Position numbers and translations under genes: made by a program. Below the pieces are notes generated by a model. That model made no database searches and was not told the DNA's origin. It worked only from the letters and a program-made list of their open reading frames with translations. 64,000 bases of DNA from Dichetophora obliterata (taxonomy: Eukaryota > Arthropoda > Insecta > Diptera > Sciomyzidae): the NCBI GenBank assembly GCA_963920525.1, contig OY986436.1, forward strand, positions 78,337,630 through 78,401,629. The letters are read 5' to 3'. This document shows positions 53,797 through 64,000 of the stretch, piece by piece. Numbering within the stretch: the first letter of the stretch is position 1; each line of letters begins with the position of its first letter.

Positions 53797-54083
53797 CAGC
53801 AGTGGCAGTGGCAGCGTCAGTAGCAGTGGCAGTGGCAGTGGCAGTGATCAGCTTTTATTTTAGGAATAATGTTATTTAATGGTAACTCTCACATAACAGC
53901 AGCGGCAGTAAGCAGTACTGCTGAGGTTAGCTCTATTTCTAAATTTACTGTCACTGCCACACTGCTGCAAAAAAAAAAATAGACGTCAAAATACTGCTAC
54001 TGCTGAATTATAATTTTGCTGCAGTGATATATTAAAAAAACCACTGACACTGCTACTGCCACTGACGCTGCCACTGCTGCATT
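53797..54083. mobile_element. MITE with GCAGTG microsatellite arms
   Basis: The left arm atgcagcagtggcagtggca...and the right arm ...gccactgacgctgccactgc are inverted complements of about 50 bp built of (t/g)ggcagt repeats. The centre carries further cactgc/gcagt strings. No target duplication was fixed. Confidence 0.6.
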
Positions 54084-54339
54084 GTAATTTCTCTGTTATT
54101 AGACTTTGGAAAGGCTTTGAATGCATGTACAACCGATGCATTACACAAATTTTTAACTTTTAGTATAGTGTAAAGTATAAAAGTGTGATGCGACTCTGTG
54201 AGATAGTCTAAAAGGGAAAATTTATTTCGTCATACAAAAATTAAAAATGACAGTATGATGAAATTCGATTATACTTCATTTCTCACATTTCGTAACACAC
54301 AGTAGGACAATGTAAAGCGGCCTTTAGGTGAGTCAAATA

Positions 54340-55180
54340 TATAAGATGGTCATATTATGGTTTCAACCTCAACATTTTTTTAAACACCTATCTGCCTCTC
54401 AAGGTTTCTCATGATTTAACCTTTTTCGGATAGCAGATTTTAATTTGTTTTGAATTTTTAAATGATGTTCTTCGAACCCCTACTTTGAAATCAATTACCT
54501 TACCACAAGTGATGGAACCTACAACCACCAAAATTTTCTCCTTTTAGATTTGAGTCCCTTCAATTACCGTTCTTTCGGTAGCTCAAAATTAAAACTCGGT
54601 TAAGAAACTCCATTTTTAATCAAAAAAATTTTTGTGTTTTGATGTTAAAATGATCATATCTCATTAGCCCATTAAGTCCCAACATTTATTTTATATTGCT
54701 GAAAAGGTAATTACCAGCTTTTAGAAAAAATTATTTAAAATTTTCTTTAAACCCCTACTTTGAAATCAATTACCTTACCACAAGGGATGGAACCACCAAC
54801 CAACAAAATTTACTAAAATTATTTTTTGAATAAAGTCGGTTTTATTGCCTTTTCAACGATAGTTCAAACTTAACACTCGATTTAGAAATGTTTGAGATAT
54901 TCGACGTTTTTGTTGATATTCGTCAATTTTGTGCACTCCGTAACTCTGCCAAAAATCATGTCAAACTTTTTTCCTCATAATTAAGTTTTTAATTTCAGTC
55001 AATGTTGCTTCATGTAAAATTTCATCAAAATCGAAGATGGTATTTCCGTAATTTTTTATTTTATTGTACGTTTAAAATGGAATTGCTGTATAAATAACGT
55101 TATTTTTCTTAATCAACGTCTTTTCATACAAAAACACATTGTACTGTGAAAAAACTGTTTTAAAGTAAGCTGCAACAACC
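54340..55180. repeat. Direct repeat pair (62 bp, 279 bp apart) in AT-rich DNA
   Basis: The string aacccctactttgaaatcaa...ttaccttaccacaag occurs at about 54475 and 54753, followed by ggatggaacc-like text. Surrounding sequence also shows weak similarity, so it is a diverged tandem pair. No gene. Confidence 0.65.
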
Positions 55181-55400
55181 CTAAGACAGCTTTCGCTGAA
55201 ATTACACAAGCCCTTATGTGCTGCAAACCAGCATCTGTAACTGTCTTACTTTAAGGCAGTTAAATCGTAAAACCAGCAGTAGCTTCGCTGAATTTCAGCA
55301 CTTATTATTAGATTAAAACAGCATAACCTCTCTGAAATTAAGTTCCAGTATGCTGAAAGCACACACCTTTAGCTGGTGAAAAAAACTTTTTTTTTTCGAC
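55181..55400. other. Short unexplained segment
   Basis: Slightly less AT-rich, with repeated cagc/gctga strings (ttcgctgaaatt, ttcgctgaatttcagc). No gene or clear ends. Confidence 0.35.
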
Positions 55401-56004
55401 TATGCTTATCAGTCGAGACATTTTATGAAAAAAAAATAATAATAATTAACACCTCCTTAAACATTAATTTATTAATAAATAGCTTTTAAAAAAGTGACAT
55501 TGCACGTTTGAAAAAAAAGAAACAGACTCAATTTTAAACATTTATAGAAAAACTATAAAACAGAAAATATTTAAATTATATTACGTATATAATACGTTCA
55601 AAAACAATATTCATTATACATTTTAATGACTATTGATGAATGACTTATTAATTATTAGCTTTAAAGAGACATTGCACGTTTGAAAAAAAAATAAAGACTA
55701 AATTTTAAACATTTTTGAAATACTACACTGAAGAAAAAATCATTTAGCAAAATCAAGTGCGGTTTATTAAAAAAACTTATTAATAACTTTTTATTAAAAA
55801 TTCTTGCTCACATACAAAATGTAATAAGAAATTATTAAAATTGTTTTTACTGTTTTTCATGTTTTTCTTTTTAAGCATGCTTTGGACTTTTTTCATGCGG
55901 GCAATGTTGTTATTAATGTTTATTAGCATTTTCGACAAATTTTGGTTGGCAATTCAATTCTGCAGTTGAATTTAAACTTTAAAGCTTAAAAAAAAAATCA
56001 TAAA

Positions 56005-56284
56005 ATGTGTAAAAAACTAAGGCAACTGCTCGTAGACTTCAAATTAAGTGACGTGTTCGATGAATTAAATGGTAAGTATAGTGAAAAAGTAAGTGAGATA
56101 TTGCAGCGGAAATAAAACATATATTAATTTTTGTGCCGCCGGCATTGAATTTCAGTATTGTGCGAAATTAACTAAACGTGACATTCCTGATGCCATAAAA
56201 AACGTAGGACGAAGAGTCGATTTTCGAGAAAAATTGTATACTTGGAAAAATAAAAAGGTAAAAAATAAAAGTTATTTCAAGTGA
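56005..56284 (+). pseudogene. Gene fragment with SAM-like domain inside the TA element
   Basis: A possible first exon (from ATG at 56005, MCKKLRQLLVDFKLSDVF) ends at a gtaagt near 56072. A second segment (about 56135-56260) reads CAKLTKRDIPDAIKNVGRRV and DFREKLYTWKNKK, resembling the second half of a SAM domain (LTxxDIxxxIxxxGxRxxFxxKLxxWK). It ends at another gt site. The phase between the two segments does not join cleanly, so the gene is probably decayed. SAM domains mediate protein association. Confidence 0.35.
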
Positions 56285-56723
56285 AAATGCAAAATAATTA
56301 AAATCAGCTTCAAAATTTGTATGTATAAATATTTGAGCAACTTGCTTAAATGTCCAAGGCTACATCTTTTGTCTTTAAATTTGGTTTAAGTTCAAATTAT
56401 TTCGCTACAAAAGCATTTCACTTTTTACTGAACTGATGTCCACTTTTACATTTTTCAATTATTATAGGCTCTATCTAATTAACTTATTTTTCTCTACTAG
56501 TGTGGTCCAGAGTCCAGGCTGTTTCAAACTTTCAACTCAAAGGTAAATAATCGAAAGTGTTAAATGTGGGACCTACACATTTAAAATTTCTATTTGCATT
56601 TGATTTATTTCCCGAAGACATTGACTTCTATTTTGGAAAGCAATAATTTTGGACTTTTGTAATAATAACGGAAAGTTAAGCGAAAATGTGCGGCATGACC
56701 TCACTAACGCTATTCTTGAGTAG

Positions 56724-56888
56724 GTTTTCCAACAAAACATAACACTAAAGCCAGACGACTTCCAAGCTCTGAAGAAAGAGATCGTCAAAAACTTTTACCA
56801 TATTCCAAGATCCATTCAAAGAAATGCAGCTGGGAAATTGTACTCAAAATACGTCAACTTAAAAGCAAAACGTAATCGAATGCAGTAA
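56724..56888 (+). pseudogene. Second fragment of the same unknown gene
   Basis: The frame reads NITLKPDDFQALKKEIVKNF and RNAAGKLYSKYVNLKAKRNR to a stop at 56886-56888. The GKLYxxYxNLK string occurs next to SAM domains in uncharacterised arthropod proteins as I remember them. The order SAM-like then GKLY matches that arrangement. Confidence 0.4.
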
Positions 56889-57201
56889 ACTCAGATAGAA
56901 GACATGGCATCGATTGTAATGCAGACTACAGGTCAGCTGCGCTTTCGTTTTTAATTAACCTTTTAAATAACTAACCTGAATTCGCGGCAAACATAACTTT
57001 TAAGAATTGTTTGCTATGAAATTGCGCATTTGCTTAAACCTTGCATTTACAATAAATATATTTTACATAACTACAACTTGAATTAACATAACTGTTTCAT
57101 AACTGCTCAGTTTTGCGATAATTGCCTTCAGCGAGCTTAAATTTTTTGTCTTAACTTTTTTTTTATTCATTACTGTTGCAGTTATCGTTCAATTTTGGAC
57201 A

Positions 57202-57315
57202 ATGCCAATCATATGCTTTTCATGTCGCAAGCCCTTTGAGTCAGTTGAACGTTACATTCAACATTTAAAATACGAGCACTTTTTATCTGGAACCGATGTA
57301 AAAAAATGTATTTAA
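57202..57315 (+). pseudogene. C2H2 zinc-finger mini-frame (37 codons)
   Basis: MPIICFSCRKPFESVERYIQ continues with HLKYEHFLSG and a stop at 57313-57315. It has Cys-x2-Cys, then His-x4-His, one C2H2 finger. In related proteins such a finger usually sits at the N-terminus, so finding it last on the same strand suggests shuffled exons. It lies just before the element's AT-rich right end. Confidence 0.5.
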
Positions 57316-57799
57316 AGCAATTGTAATAAACTTCATCTCTTGTTATAAAAACATTTAATAAATAAAAATGCTATTTTATTGATTGTTTTTTATTAAAATT
57401 TATAAAAACTAAAATTGTGCTTAATAAAAACTTTCTAAATTCAAATAATTTTTTTTTAATTTGCTTTATAATAAAATTTTGCTTAAATTCAATGAACCTT
57501 ATTAAATTCGCACATTAATAACTTCTTATTAAACCAAGCAAATTCTCATTAAATATTTTTTTTAGTAAAAATTTATTTAATTTTAATAAACAAGTCATTG
57601 GGTGATTTTTTAAAACGTTTTTATTAAAATTTAATATGTTTTATTTAAATTTCCTACCATTTTGCCTTCAGTGTATAAAGCAGAAATTTTAAATTGTTTT
57701 TACATAACTAATAGATACGTTTGAAAAAATACTCAGTTTTAAACATTTATGAAAACACTATAAAACAGAAAATATTTAAATTAATTTACGTACAGCTGT

Positions 57800-59930
57800 G
57801 GTCAAAATATTTGCAGTACTCTTGTATTCAGACATGTTTGGATAAATAATGCTAGTCTACAATTTTCGGATCCGGTAAACCTATTCGCATTCCTTTCAGC
57901 GCTGGTTCCAAATCTGTACTCTGTTTCCTCCTATGTAGTAAAATTTTCAAGATACAGGGTGTTTTACGTTTTTTGCACGTGTTTAGTATTATTGATCTAG
58001 AATCTAAACTACTCTTCATAAAATAAAAAATAATTTTTTGTATTTTAGACAAAATATCAAATGTTTCATGAAGATATTAACTATTATCATGTCATGTGCT
58101 GTAGCGGAGCTGAAATTCTGAGATTATCACACGAAATATCAACAAATTTTGTATCTTTCATTAATTTATTAATGACTTTAAAGTGACATTGCTGGTTTTA
58201 AAAAAAATTCTAATGCAAATCTCACTCAATTCTAATACAAATTTTTGAAAAGAATATAAAACGTAGTAAATTTAAATTATTTTTGCCCGGAATCGGAAAA
58301 AGGAGTTTTCATTTTTAAGATGAAGCTAAAAAACATTTTGGAAACTTTTAATGCAAATTTACATATCTTCAAGTTTTTAGAAACTTTTAGTACAATGAAT
58401 TTTTCATAAAACATAGGCTTTTTAATTTGCTCAACTTTTGAAATCATATTTTCTTCAGAAGCAGCAAAAATTGTTTCGTTGAATTTCAAATCAACAATTT
58501 AACCCTATACGTCAAATTAATGTAAGCCCTGCTGAAAATAATAGCAAGACTGCCTGATTTTGAACAAGCTTGTATTATTTTTAGTAATTAACGTCAGGGC
58601 TAGGAAAAGGCTCACCATTCGTGAATGAGGTATCAAATGAAAAATCTGGCTGCACAGTATGATTATATTTTAGATTGGTGACCTTCGACCTGAAATATGA
58701 GCGTAAAAAGAGCATATATTTATAACAGCTCAACTTTAAGAAATGGAAAAACATTATGTAAGATCAAATTTTAGACATTGATAATATGTGCAGCAAGTAC
58801 TGGAGACATTTTTCGCTATTTTTTACGGATACCCTACAATAAGCATTTTTTTATGTAAAATGTGTGAATATTATGTATTGTGAGGGTGAAATTTCTTACA
58901 AATAGTAAATTCTGAAAAATTTCTCTTATTTTGACATCAAAGTTATGCCGATATCTCAAAAACTATGGCTTTTTTCAGTAAAACTTTGTTTTGTATGTAA
59001 AGCCCTGGTTGTGAAAAATAACGGTGTACGAAAATTTTTTTGGGTAATGTTTTACAGATAATATTTTTTAAAATTTCGGCTATTTTGATATAAAAATTAT
59101 TGCAGCAATTAGTAACCTAAGATTTTTTTAGTACAACACATTTACTTAAACCAAGATCATCGCCTCAGAATGAGAAAAAAACGATTGAAATTTCAGAAAG
59201 TTGGTCGAATTTCGGCCACAGGCGATACTAGTTTTAAATAAATGACAGAATTATTAGACAATTGAAACAAAAAAAAAAACATAGCAAGTGTCAAATGAAA
59301 ATAGCTCAATACTTTGCGATCATTAGTAATCAACACAACAATGCACAAACCAATGCGAAGTGGGTTTTATCTTTAAATTTGCCTCAAATTTCAAATTTGC
59401 TTCGAATGCATGTGGCAATGAATTTAATTCCACAACGTTGATTAAAATGTTTTTTGTAGTCATTTGCTAATTCGTGGCATAAATATTCTTGTTCACGCAT
59501 TCATTCCACTAATTAAAACACTTTCTTGTTGCATGCGATGCGAATGTGCTGGTGTTTTTTTACTTTTTGCAACGGGAAACGGAAATGAAAAATTTTATCA
59601 CTAAAACGAATTTTTATGTTTCACAGTTAGTGTTATGTTGTTGCCAGAGGATGTAGTAGATTATGTTGTTTTTCTTTTTTGATGCTGTTGCTTGCCTGGG
59701 TCCTGCTTCTGCTGTTGATGATGATTATGCCAGCGAATGCGGCGCATAATTTGCACAAATGTTTGTGTCACTTAATACGTCCACAAAAATATCAAAATCC
59801 AAATTGCAAATGAAAACATTATTAAAACTGTTGTCCAACAACGTAGGATGCTTTAGAAGAGAAACTGTTAGATATGCATTAATTTGAGTAACCGTTATTC
59901 ATAATGCAACAGCTAACCAAAAATGAATTT
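57800..59930. other. AT-rich DNA with possible Tc1-type end
   Basis: cagctgtggtcaaaatattt at 57793 resembles Tc1-type termini (CAGxTGTGGTCAAAAT). A related string, ctgctgaaaataatagca, is at 58527 in the same orientation. No transposase between them. 59640-59740 has codon-like trinucleotide runs but no frame. Nothing else supported. Confidence 0.35.
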
Positions 59931-60068
59931 TCTATTTCAGCCCTTGAAAGGACTTTGACCGCGCTTCTATTGATCAATTGTGTTGTGCGTGTTATTAGAT
60001 GTTTGAACACAAATAACACTATGCGCCAAAATCAGAAAAAAGTTCTGTACAAAAACATTTTTTATGTA

Positions 60069-63000
60069 TCGGTCATTCCATGTCAAATCGGACGCTTTTG
60101 TCCAAAAACTAATTTGACGATTCCGATTTTTTTTTTAAATTTTGCACGTCAATAGAACTTTAAAAACAAAAAATATTTGCATACTTTTTTATATTTTTTT
60201 TTTTCAGTTACACAGAGTTTAAAAGAAATTCAAAAATTATCATTCGGACATGCACTCAAACAACTGTATCTTCTGAACCGTTAATCCTACAAGAAAATGT
60301 TTGTTCAGGACGTATTTTAAAAATCTTGAATTGGTCTTCTTTGTGGTGTCCTTTTTTACTAACACTTTCGTGAAAAATTTGAATTTTTTTTGACCACTAA
60401 AAATTTCATTCACATTTTTCATGGTCAGCACCACTATTTTTTGGCGCTTTGGAAATATAAGCGTATTGAGGCATTCATTCTAAATGCATTCTCAAAATTT
60501 GATGTTGGCGAATCAATGTTTACTATTTTAAGCGAATTTTTTAAAAACCCACTACAAAATTTTTATATACAAAATACTTTAATTTTTAATTAAAAGTTGA
60601 ATTTTTAGTATTTTTTACTAAACTAGGTACATGTTGTCGCTGCGCCAGCAATAACAGTTATATGTTTTTAGTAACTTTGTAAATAAAATCAGTCAATTTG
60701 AATAGTTTTATCAACTCTTTAAAAAATACCATTCCTCTGCACACTCCATTTTTGAAATTTGGTAAATATTTTTGTTTGTAATTCCATGATGTATACCTAG
60801 TTAATACTAAATTAATACTAAATTATGTAAAAATTTTTAACATTTTATTCATAATTTTTTTTTGTTCTTGTAAACTTGAACAATAGTTGAAAAAGATGAT
60901 TTGGATGTAATGCGCATATCAAATTTCCCTTTGCCCCGTAGTATAAAGAAATGGTGGGTAAGAGTCCCGCGTATTATTTTTACTTTTTTGAATAGCTGTT
61001 TGAGGAATTGTTCTTCTGAGTTGTACTGCTCTGATGAAAAATATTCCGATTCAACACTCGTCATGTTGCTAGAAACTCAATTATGAAATACTATAGGAGT
61101 ATTTATGGGATTGGTAATGTTTTGCAGACTAGCCTTTGCTGCAAGTCTTTTAATTGTTCCTGCCAAACCATCACATGGTCCTTTGCCGTGCGATGTTGCG
61201 AAAAAATGCCATTCAGCGGGAATATTGAAATCGACTTTGTGCTAGCATATATTAATAAAATTTGATTGTTCTTATATTGAGCGCCTCCTCCATTTGAGAA
61301 GTAAAATATTCTTTTTACTTCTCGCAATTTTTTCCGCAGGAAATTAATTAAGCCACGCTGGAATAAATGAACTGCTACTGTGTCCTGCTTTGAGCATTCC
61401 GAAATTGCAACGTAACTTAAGAACACTACTGTCCCACTCTCATTATAGTTAACAGCAAATGGATGGATACTTGATCATTGTTCCAGTACACACCTTGAAC
61501 TGAGTCCTGTATAACAAATGCCTAATTTTCGGAAAAGTCACACACTCTCGTATTTGCAATTCTTCTTTTGTTTTATTTAAAAAACTACTCTGCTCTTTTG
61601 CAATGTATGAGTGTGTAGCGTTTTGGCTTTTCTGAAAATTTATTTAAATACTCATCGGTACTTGATTGTATCATTTCAAGCGACGACCGATCAACAGATA
61701 ACCATTGTTTATATGAAATTTCATCAACCATACAATTTTCAAAAATCTGTTTTAATTCGTCGATCAGTTTTTCGACACCAGGACACTCAGCGCTTTTTTG
61801 AAGAAAACAATTTAAATTTGGCGGATCGCAAATTATATATGAAATAAAGTCATGGTAAGTTTTCAGGTTAGTCCTTTTTCAGTCCTTAGTAATTGTTGGA
61901 AGTTGCGCACCGTCAATCAATAATTTTACATTTTGGTGAATACAGCAAACACAAATGCAATTAGTTCCGCTAGCACCAGCTAATATGCAGTTCTTAGGCC
62001 TCAATGCAGCAAACTTTGAAAATTCTACCTTTAAATCTTGGTGTTTTGTCCCAAAAGTTGCATGCGCTTCCTTCAAATTGCACAGAACTAATCTTTTCTG
62101 CCCTTTGAATTTTACTCCACCGGTTCTGATTGTGACAGTCTTTTTTCCGGACATTTCACAGCTTATTTCTGGTGATTCATAAAAATCAATTACACTTTAA
62201 ATTAAGCGAATAATTAGCATTGTTTAAAAAATGTGTAATTTGTAGAGGTTGTACCTTTTCATCGAGAGTTTTTCCGGGCTTAGAATTTGGTGAAGATAAT
62301 ATCCCGTTTTGCTCAGACAATTTTTTTGCAAACGAAAATGTTTATCTGTAGAATTTTTGAAGTTAGATTTCAATTTTTGAACAACAGAATTATTTTTTTA
62401 TGTTCCGAATCATATTCTTTGTTTTATTTTTTTGCTTTAAAAATATCTATCAAATGTATTAAATATTTGATTTCGTTTATATTTTTTTATCGTGAAAATT
62501 CATGGCCTATTTTTTTATGCAATTTTTTTTTAGGGGTGACTGCTCCAATTGCATTAAACTTGTATTTAAAAGCTCTTAAGACGTATTTTCCGGAGTTACA
62601 AATACATTACTTTCTATTTCGCTACTTGATTCAGAACTTAAATTTCTTGTATTGCTCTCATCCGGAGTTGGCTGGTACGAACTTTCATTACATGATGTTA
62701 GTGATTTTGTTCGGCAATCATTACAAATTTTTAAAGAACTAGTAATATTATCTTTTATTAATATTTTCTTTTATTTTAAATTTTTTGGCTATCTTTTCTG
62801 TTACTTTCCGCAAACTGTTACTTTCACTTGTTTTCTTGCGCGGTTCAATATTTGGTGAGGATTGCAGCAGACGTGCGAGGCGCCAATATGTTTTAAATAA
62901 TCAACTGTTCATTTAAAAATTCATTTAATAAATGAATAAAAGAATAACTGAAATTTTTAGTGGTCAAAAAAATTAAAATTTTTCACGAAAGTGTTACTAA

Positions 63001-63295
63001 AAAAGGACACCACAAAGAAGACCAATTCAAGATCTTTCAAATGTTCTTTATCACGTCCGGAACATTTTCTTGTAGGACTAACTGTTTAAAAGATATAGTT
63101 ATTTGAGTATATGTCCGAATGACAATTATTGATTTTCTTTATAATTTTTCACTGTGTGATAACTGCAAAAAAAATTTGAAAATTATAAAAAATATGCAAA
63201 TATTTTTCTTTTTTAAAATACTATAAACGTGCAAAATACCAAATTTTTACAGAAATGTGAGTTTCGAAATCGTCCGATTTGACATGGAATACCGA
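60069..63295 (-). mobile_element. 3.2-kb DNA transposon with ~340-bp inverted ends, unnamed superfamily
   Basis: The arms 60069-60408 and 62949-63295 are inverted repeats. They start TCGGTCATTCCATGTCAAAT and, complemented, TCGGTATTCCATGTCAAATC, and end inside with aaatttttagtggtca. Strong similarity persists throughout, including gtgttactaaaaaaggacac and caaagaagaccaattcaaga. TA lies outside both ends. The space between holds a decayed minus-strand transposase-like gene. I cannot assign a superfamily from memory. Confidence 0.82.
60849..62900 (-). pseudogene. Decayed transposase-like gene of an uncharacterised arthropod family
   Basis: Minus-strand blocks in order. About 62320-62240: GILSSPNSKPGKTLDEK. 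62190-61879: FYESPEISCEMSGKKTVTIR, QKRLVLCNLKEAHATFG, KFAALRPKNCILAGASGT and CVCCIHQNVKLL. 61855-61600: ICDPPNLNCFLQKSAECPGV, YKQWLSVDRSSLEMIQ. 61530-61430: QDSVQGVYWNNDQVSIHPF. 61426-61290: SECSKQDTVAVHLFQRGL, IFYFSNGGGAQYKNN. 61250-61150: EWHFFATSHGKGPCDGL, IKRLAAKASLQ. Several stops and shifts occur. From memory the related proteins carry SDG where this has SNG, so a possible catalytic Asp is lost. I recall many arthropod and cnidarian copies annotated only as uncharacterised. Confidence 0.7.
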
Positions 63296-63297
63296 TA

Positions 63298-64000
63298 TAC
63301 GTATTTTTTATTTTTAAATTTTATTTTCGTTTTTTTCGAATATAGTTGCATAAATTTACACATATCTTGAATATAAACTATAAAATTCAATAATTAAGCC
63401 TATCGACTTAAGCCTAATAAAATTTCCTGCATGTTTGTTTAAAAAATTTTTTATTTGCATGAGTAGTTTTTGCGCTGTCAAAAGAAATATTTTAAAAACA
63501 TTTTTTTTCGCGTAAAAATGCAAGTCAAAAATGTTTTCAAAACTTCGTTAAAAAATTTAAAACGTAAAAAGTGGAAAATCATTTCTTCTGATTTAACAAA
63601 CAAATTTTTAGTAGAGAAAATAAGCTATTACTGAAAGAAATTTGTGCAAAAATAATGGCAGGAGATTCATTTAAGTGAAGGTACTAAAATTCGACATTTT
63701 AATGTATTTTACATCTTTGATTTAATTGTACTTTGAATAATTTTTTTTTAAGAAGAGTTATTTTATTCAGCAGTCTTACAAAATATTCTAGGTTCTATTT
63801 TGCCTTATATAATTTTCCGGATTTGTTTCTCTTATATGAAACCAAATACAATAACCCATCATGTTCTCATTCCAGGTTCCTTGATTGCTAGATATAAAGA
63901 TTTCTATTTGTTTTTTAAATTATTTCATTAACAGTCTCAATATTTTATTGGTTTCAAATAAACTGATTTCGTAAATTAATCAAAGCAAATGCAAGTAAAC
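63298..64000. other. AT-rich DNA, nothing recognised
   Basis: Homopolymer-rich sequence to the window end. No gene or repeat supported. Confidence 0.45.

Larger units (their letters stand above)
52094..54334. mobile_element. 2.2-kb hAT-like non-autonomous element with nested repeats
   Basis: The outer ends match over about 35 bp: TTAAGGCCGCTTTACATTAT at 52102 and, complemented from 54326, TAAAGGCCGCTTTACATTGT, both followed by cctactgtgtgttacga. The flanks ggtgatgc and ggtgagtc (52094-52101, 54327-54334) agree at 6 of 8 positions, so an old 8-bp hAT duplication is likely. Inside lie the tandem MITE array (52335-53724) and a GCAGTG-armed MITE (53797-54083). Confidence 0.65.
55724..57675 (+). 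mobile_element. TA-flanked element with CACTGAAG ends (1,948 bp), unclassified
   Basis: Element 55726-57673 has ends CACTGAAGAAAAAAT and, complemented, CACTGAAGGCAAAAT. TA lies outside both ends. The neighbouring paralogous repeat (actataaaacag) shows the uninterrupted site, supporting a precise TA insertion. Inside are fragments of a gene with intron-like signals (see next entries). The class could be Tc1/mariner-like by target site, but no transposase of that type is present. Confidence 0.7.
55410..58300. repeat. Dispersed tandem copies of a ~180-bp repeat
   Basis: Copies with gacattgcacgtttgaaaaa, then aattttaaacattt.tg/agaaa and ctataaaacagaaaatattt, occur at about 55495-55600, 55670-55735 with 57676-57790 (one copy split by the next element), and more diverged at 58180-58290. 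Confidence 0.65.

Noticed and set aside
59640..59740. Coding exon suggested by ctgctt/ctgctg/ttgatgatgatt trinucleotide runs
   Set aside because: No open frame of useful length in either strand; looks like simple-sequence DNA.
62287..62742. Plus-strand 151-codon Phe/Leu-rich frame resembling a membrane protein
   Set aside because: It is antisense to the decayed transposase N-terminal region and hydrophobic only because of poly-T content.
1..64000. CRISPR array, bacterial operon or riboswitch
   Set aside because: No regularly spaced short repeats with unique spacers; gene structure, introns and element types are all eukaryotic.

Overview
This is eukaryotic nuclear DNA that is AT-rich and gene-poor. 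Almost everything recognisable is a mobile element or a relic of one. The mix points to an insect, most likely a fly: a LOA-like LINE with RNase H, Jockey-type LINE relics, Mos1-like and Tc3-like mariners, piggyBac, hAT, PIF/Harbinger, a foldback element, a gypsy gag/LTR and tRNA-derived SINEs. A tephritid-type genome is a guess. No intact single-copy host gene, rRNA, functional tRNA or CRISPR array was found.

1-7.9 kb: the 3' end of a LOA-like LINE plus about 650 bp of flank, followed by a complete second copy of the same 4,504-bp unit. The two copies match wherever compared. Next come a decayed Jockey-like LINE interrupted by a tRNA-type SINE, and a hAT terminus. 8-10.7 kb: AT-rich DNA with an imperfect hairpin. 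10.8-16.0 kb: a nested stack. A piggyBac (TTAA target sites, 12-bp inverted ends, palindromic subterminal repeats) sits inside an older inverted-end element and itself contains a 1.77-kb hAT with a perfect 8-bp duplication. A 127-bp satellite follows (16.05-16.69 kb). 18.5-20.6 kb: a minus-strand Jockey-like LINE split by a GAACTA-rich hAT MITE and a TA-flanked MITE. 22.0-22.9 kb: two different Harbinger-type MITEs abutting on one shared TTA. 24.3-25.2 kb: a deleted Harbinger with a two-exon transposase remnant. 26.2-28.6 kb: a foldback element with an 11-bp target duplication and about 5 + 5 copies of a 170-bp repeat. 29.5-31.2 kb: a Tc3-like element with 221-bp inverted ends and a frameshifted DD34E transposase.

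31-36 kb: LTR-like sequence, short divergent repeats, a 60-bp-arm hairpin and one unexplained open frame. 35.6-40.4 kb: another LINE, split by a 0.58-kb and a 2.4-kb AT-rich insertion. 40.8-41.2 kb: a minus-strand gypsy gag start with primer site and LTR edge. 41.4-45 kb: no supported gene. 45-50 kb: a second SINE, a MITE candidate, an unclassified transposase C-terminus, a probable solo LTR carrying a truncated mariner, and a hAT element. 50.4-54.4 kb: a 361-bp MITE and a 2.2-kb hAT-like element holding a tandem duplicated repeat and a GCAGTG-armed MITE. 55.4-58.3 kb: about 180-bp repeats, one split by a 1.95-kb TA-flanked element with SAM-like and C2H2 fragments. 60.07-63.30 kb: a 3.2-kb element with about 340-bp inverted ends enclosing a decayed minus-strand transposase-like gene of a family common in arthropods but not assigned by me to any named superfamily. 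This last element is the best candidate for something under-described.

The genes do not form a pathway. They are successive insertions, and the nesting gives a relative order of events.
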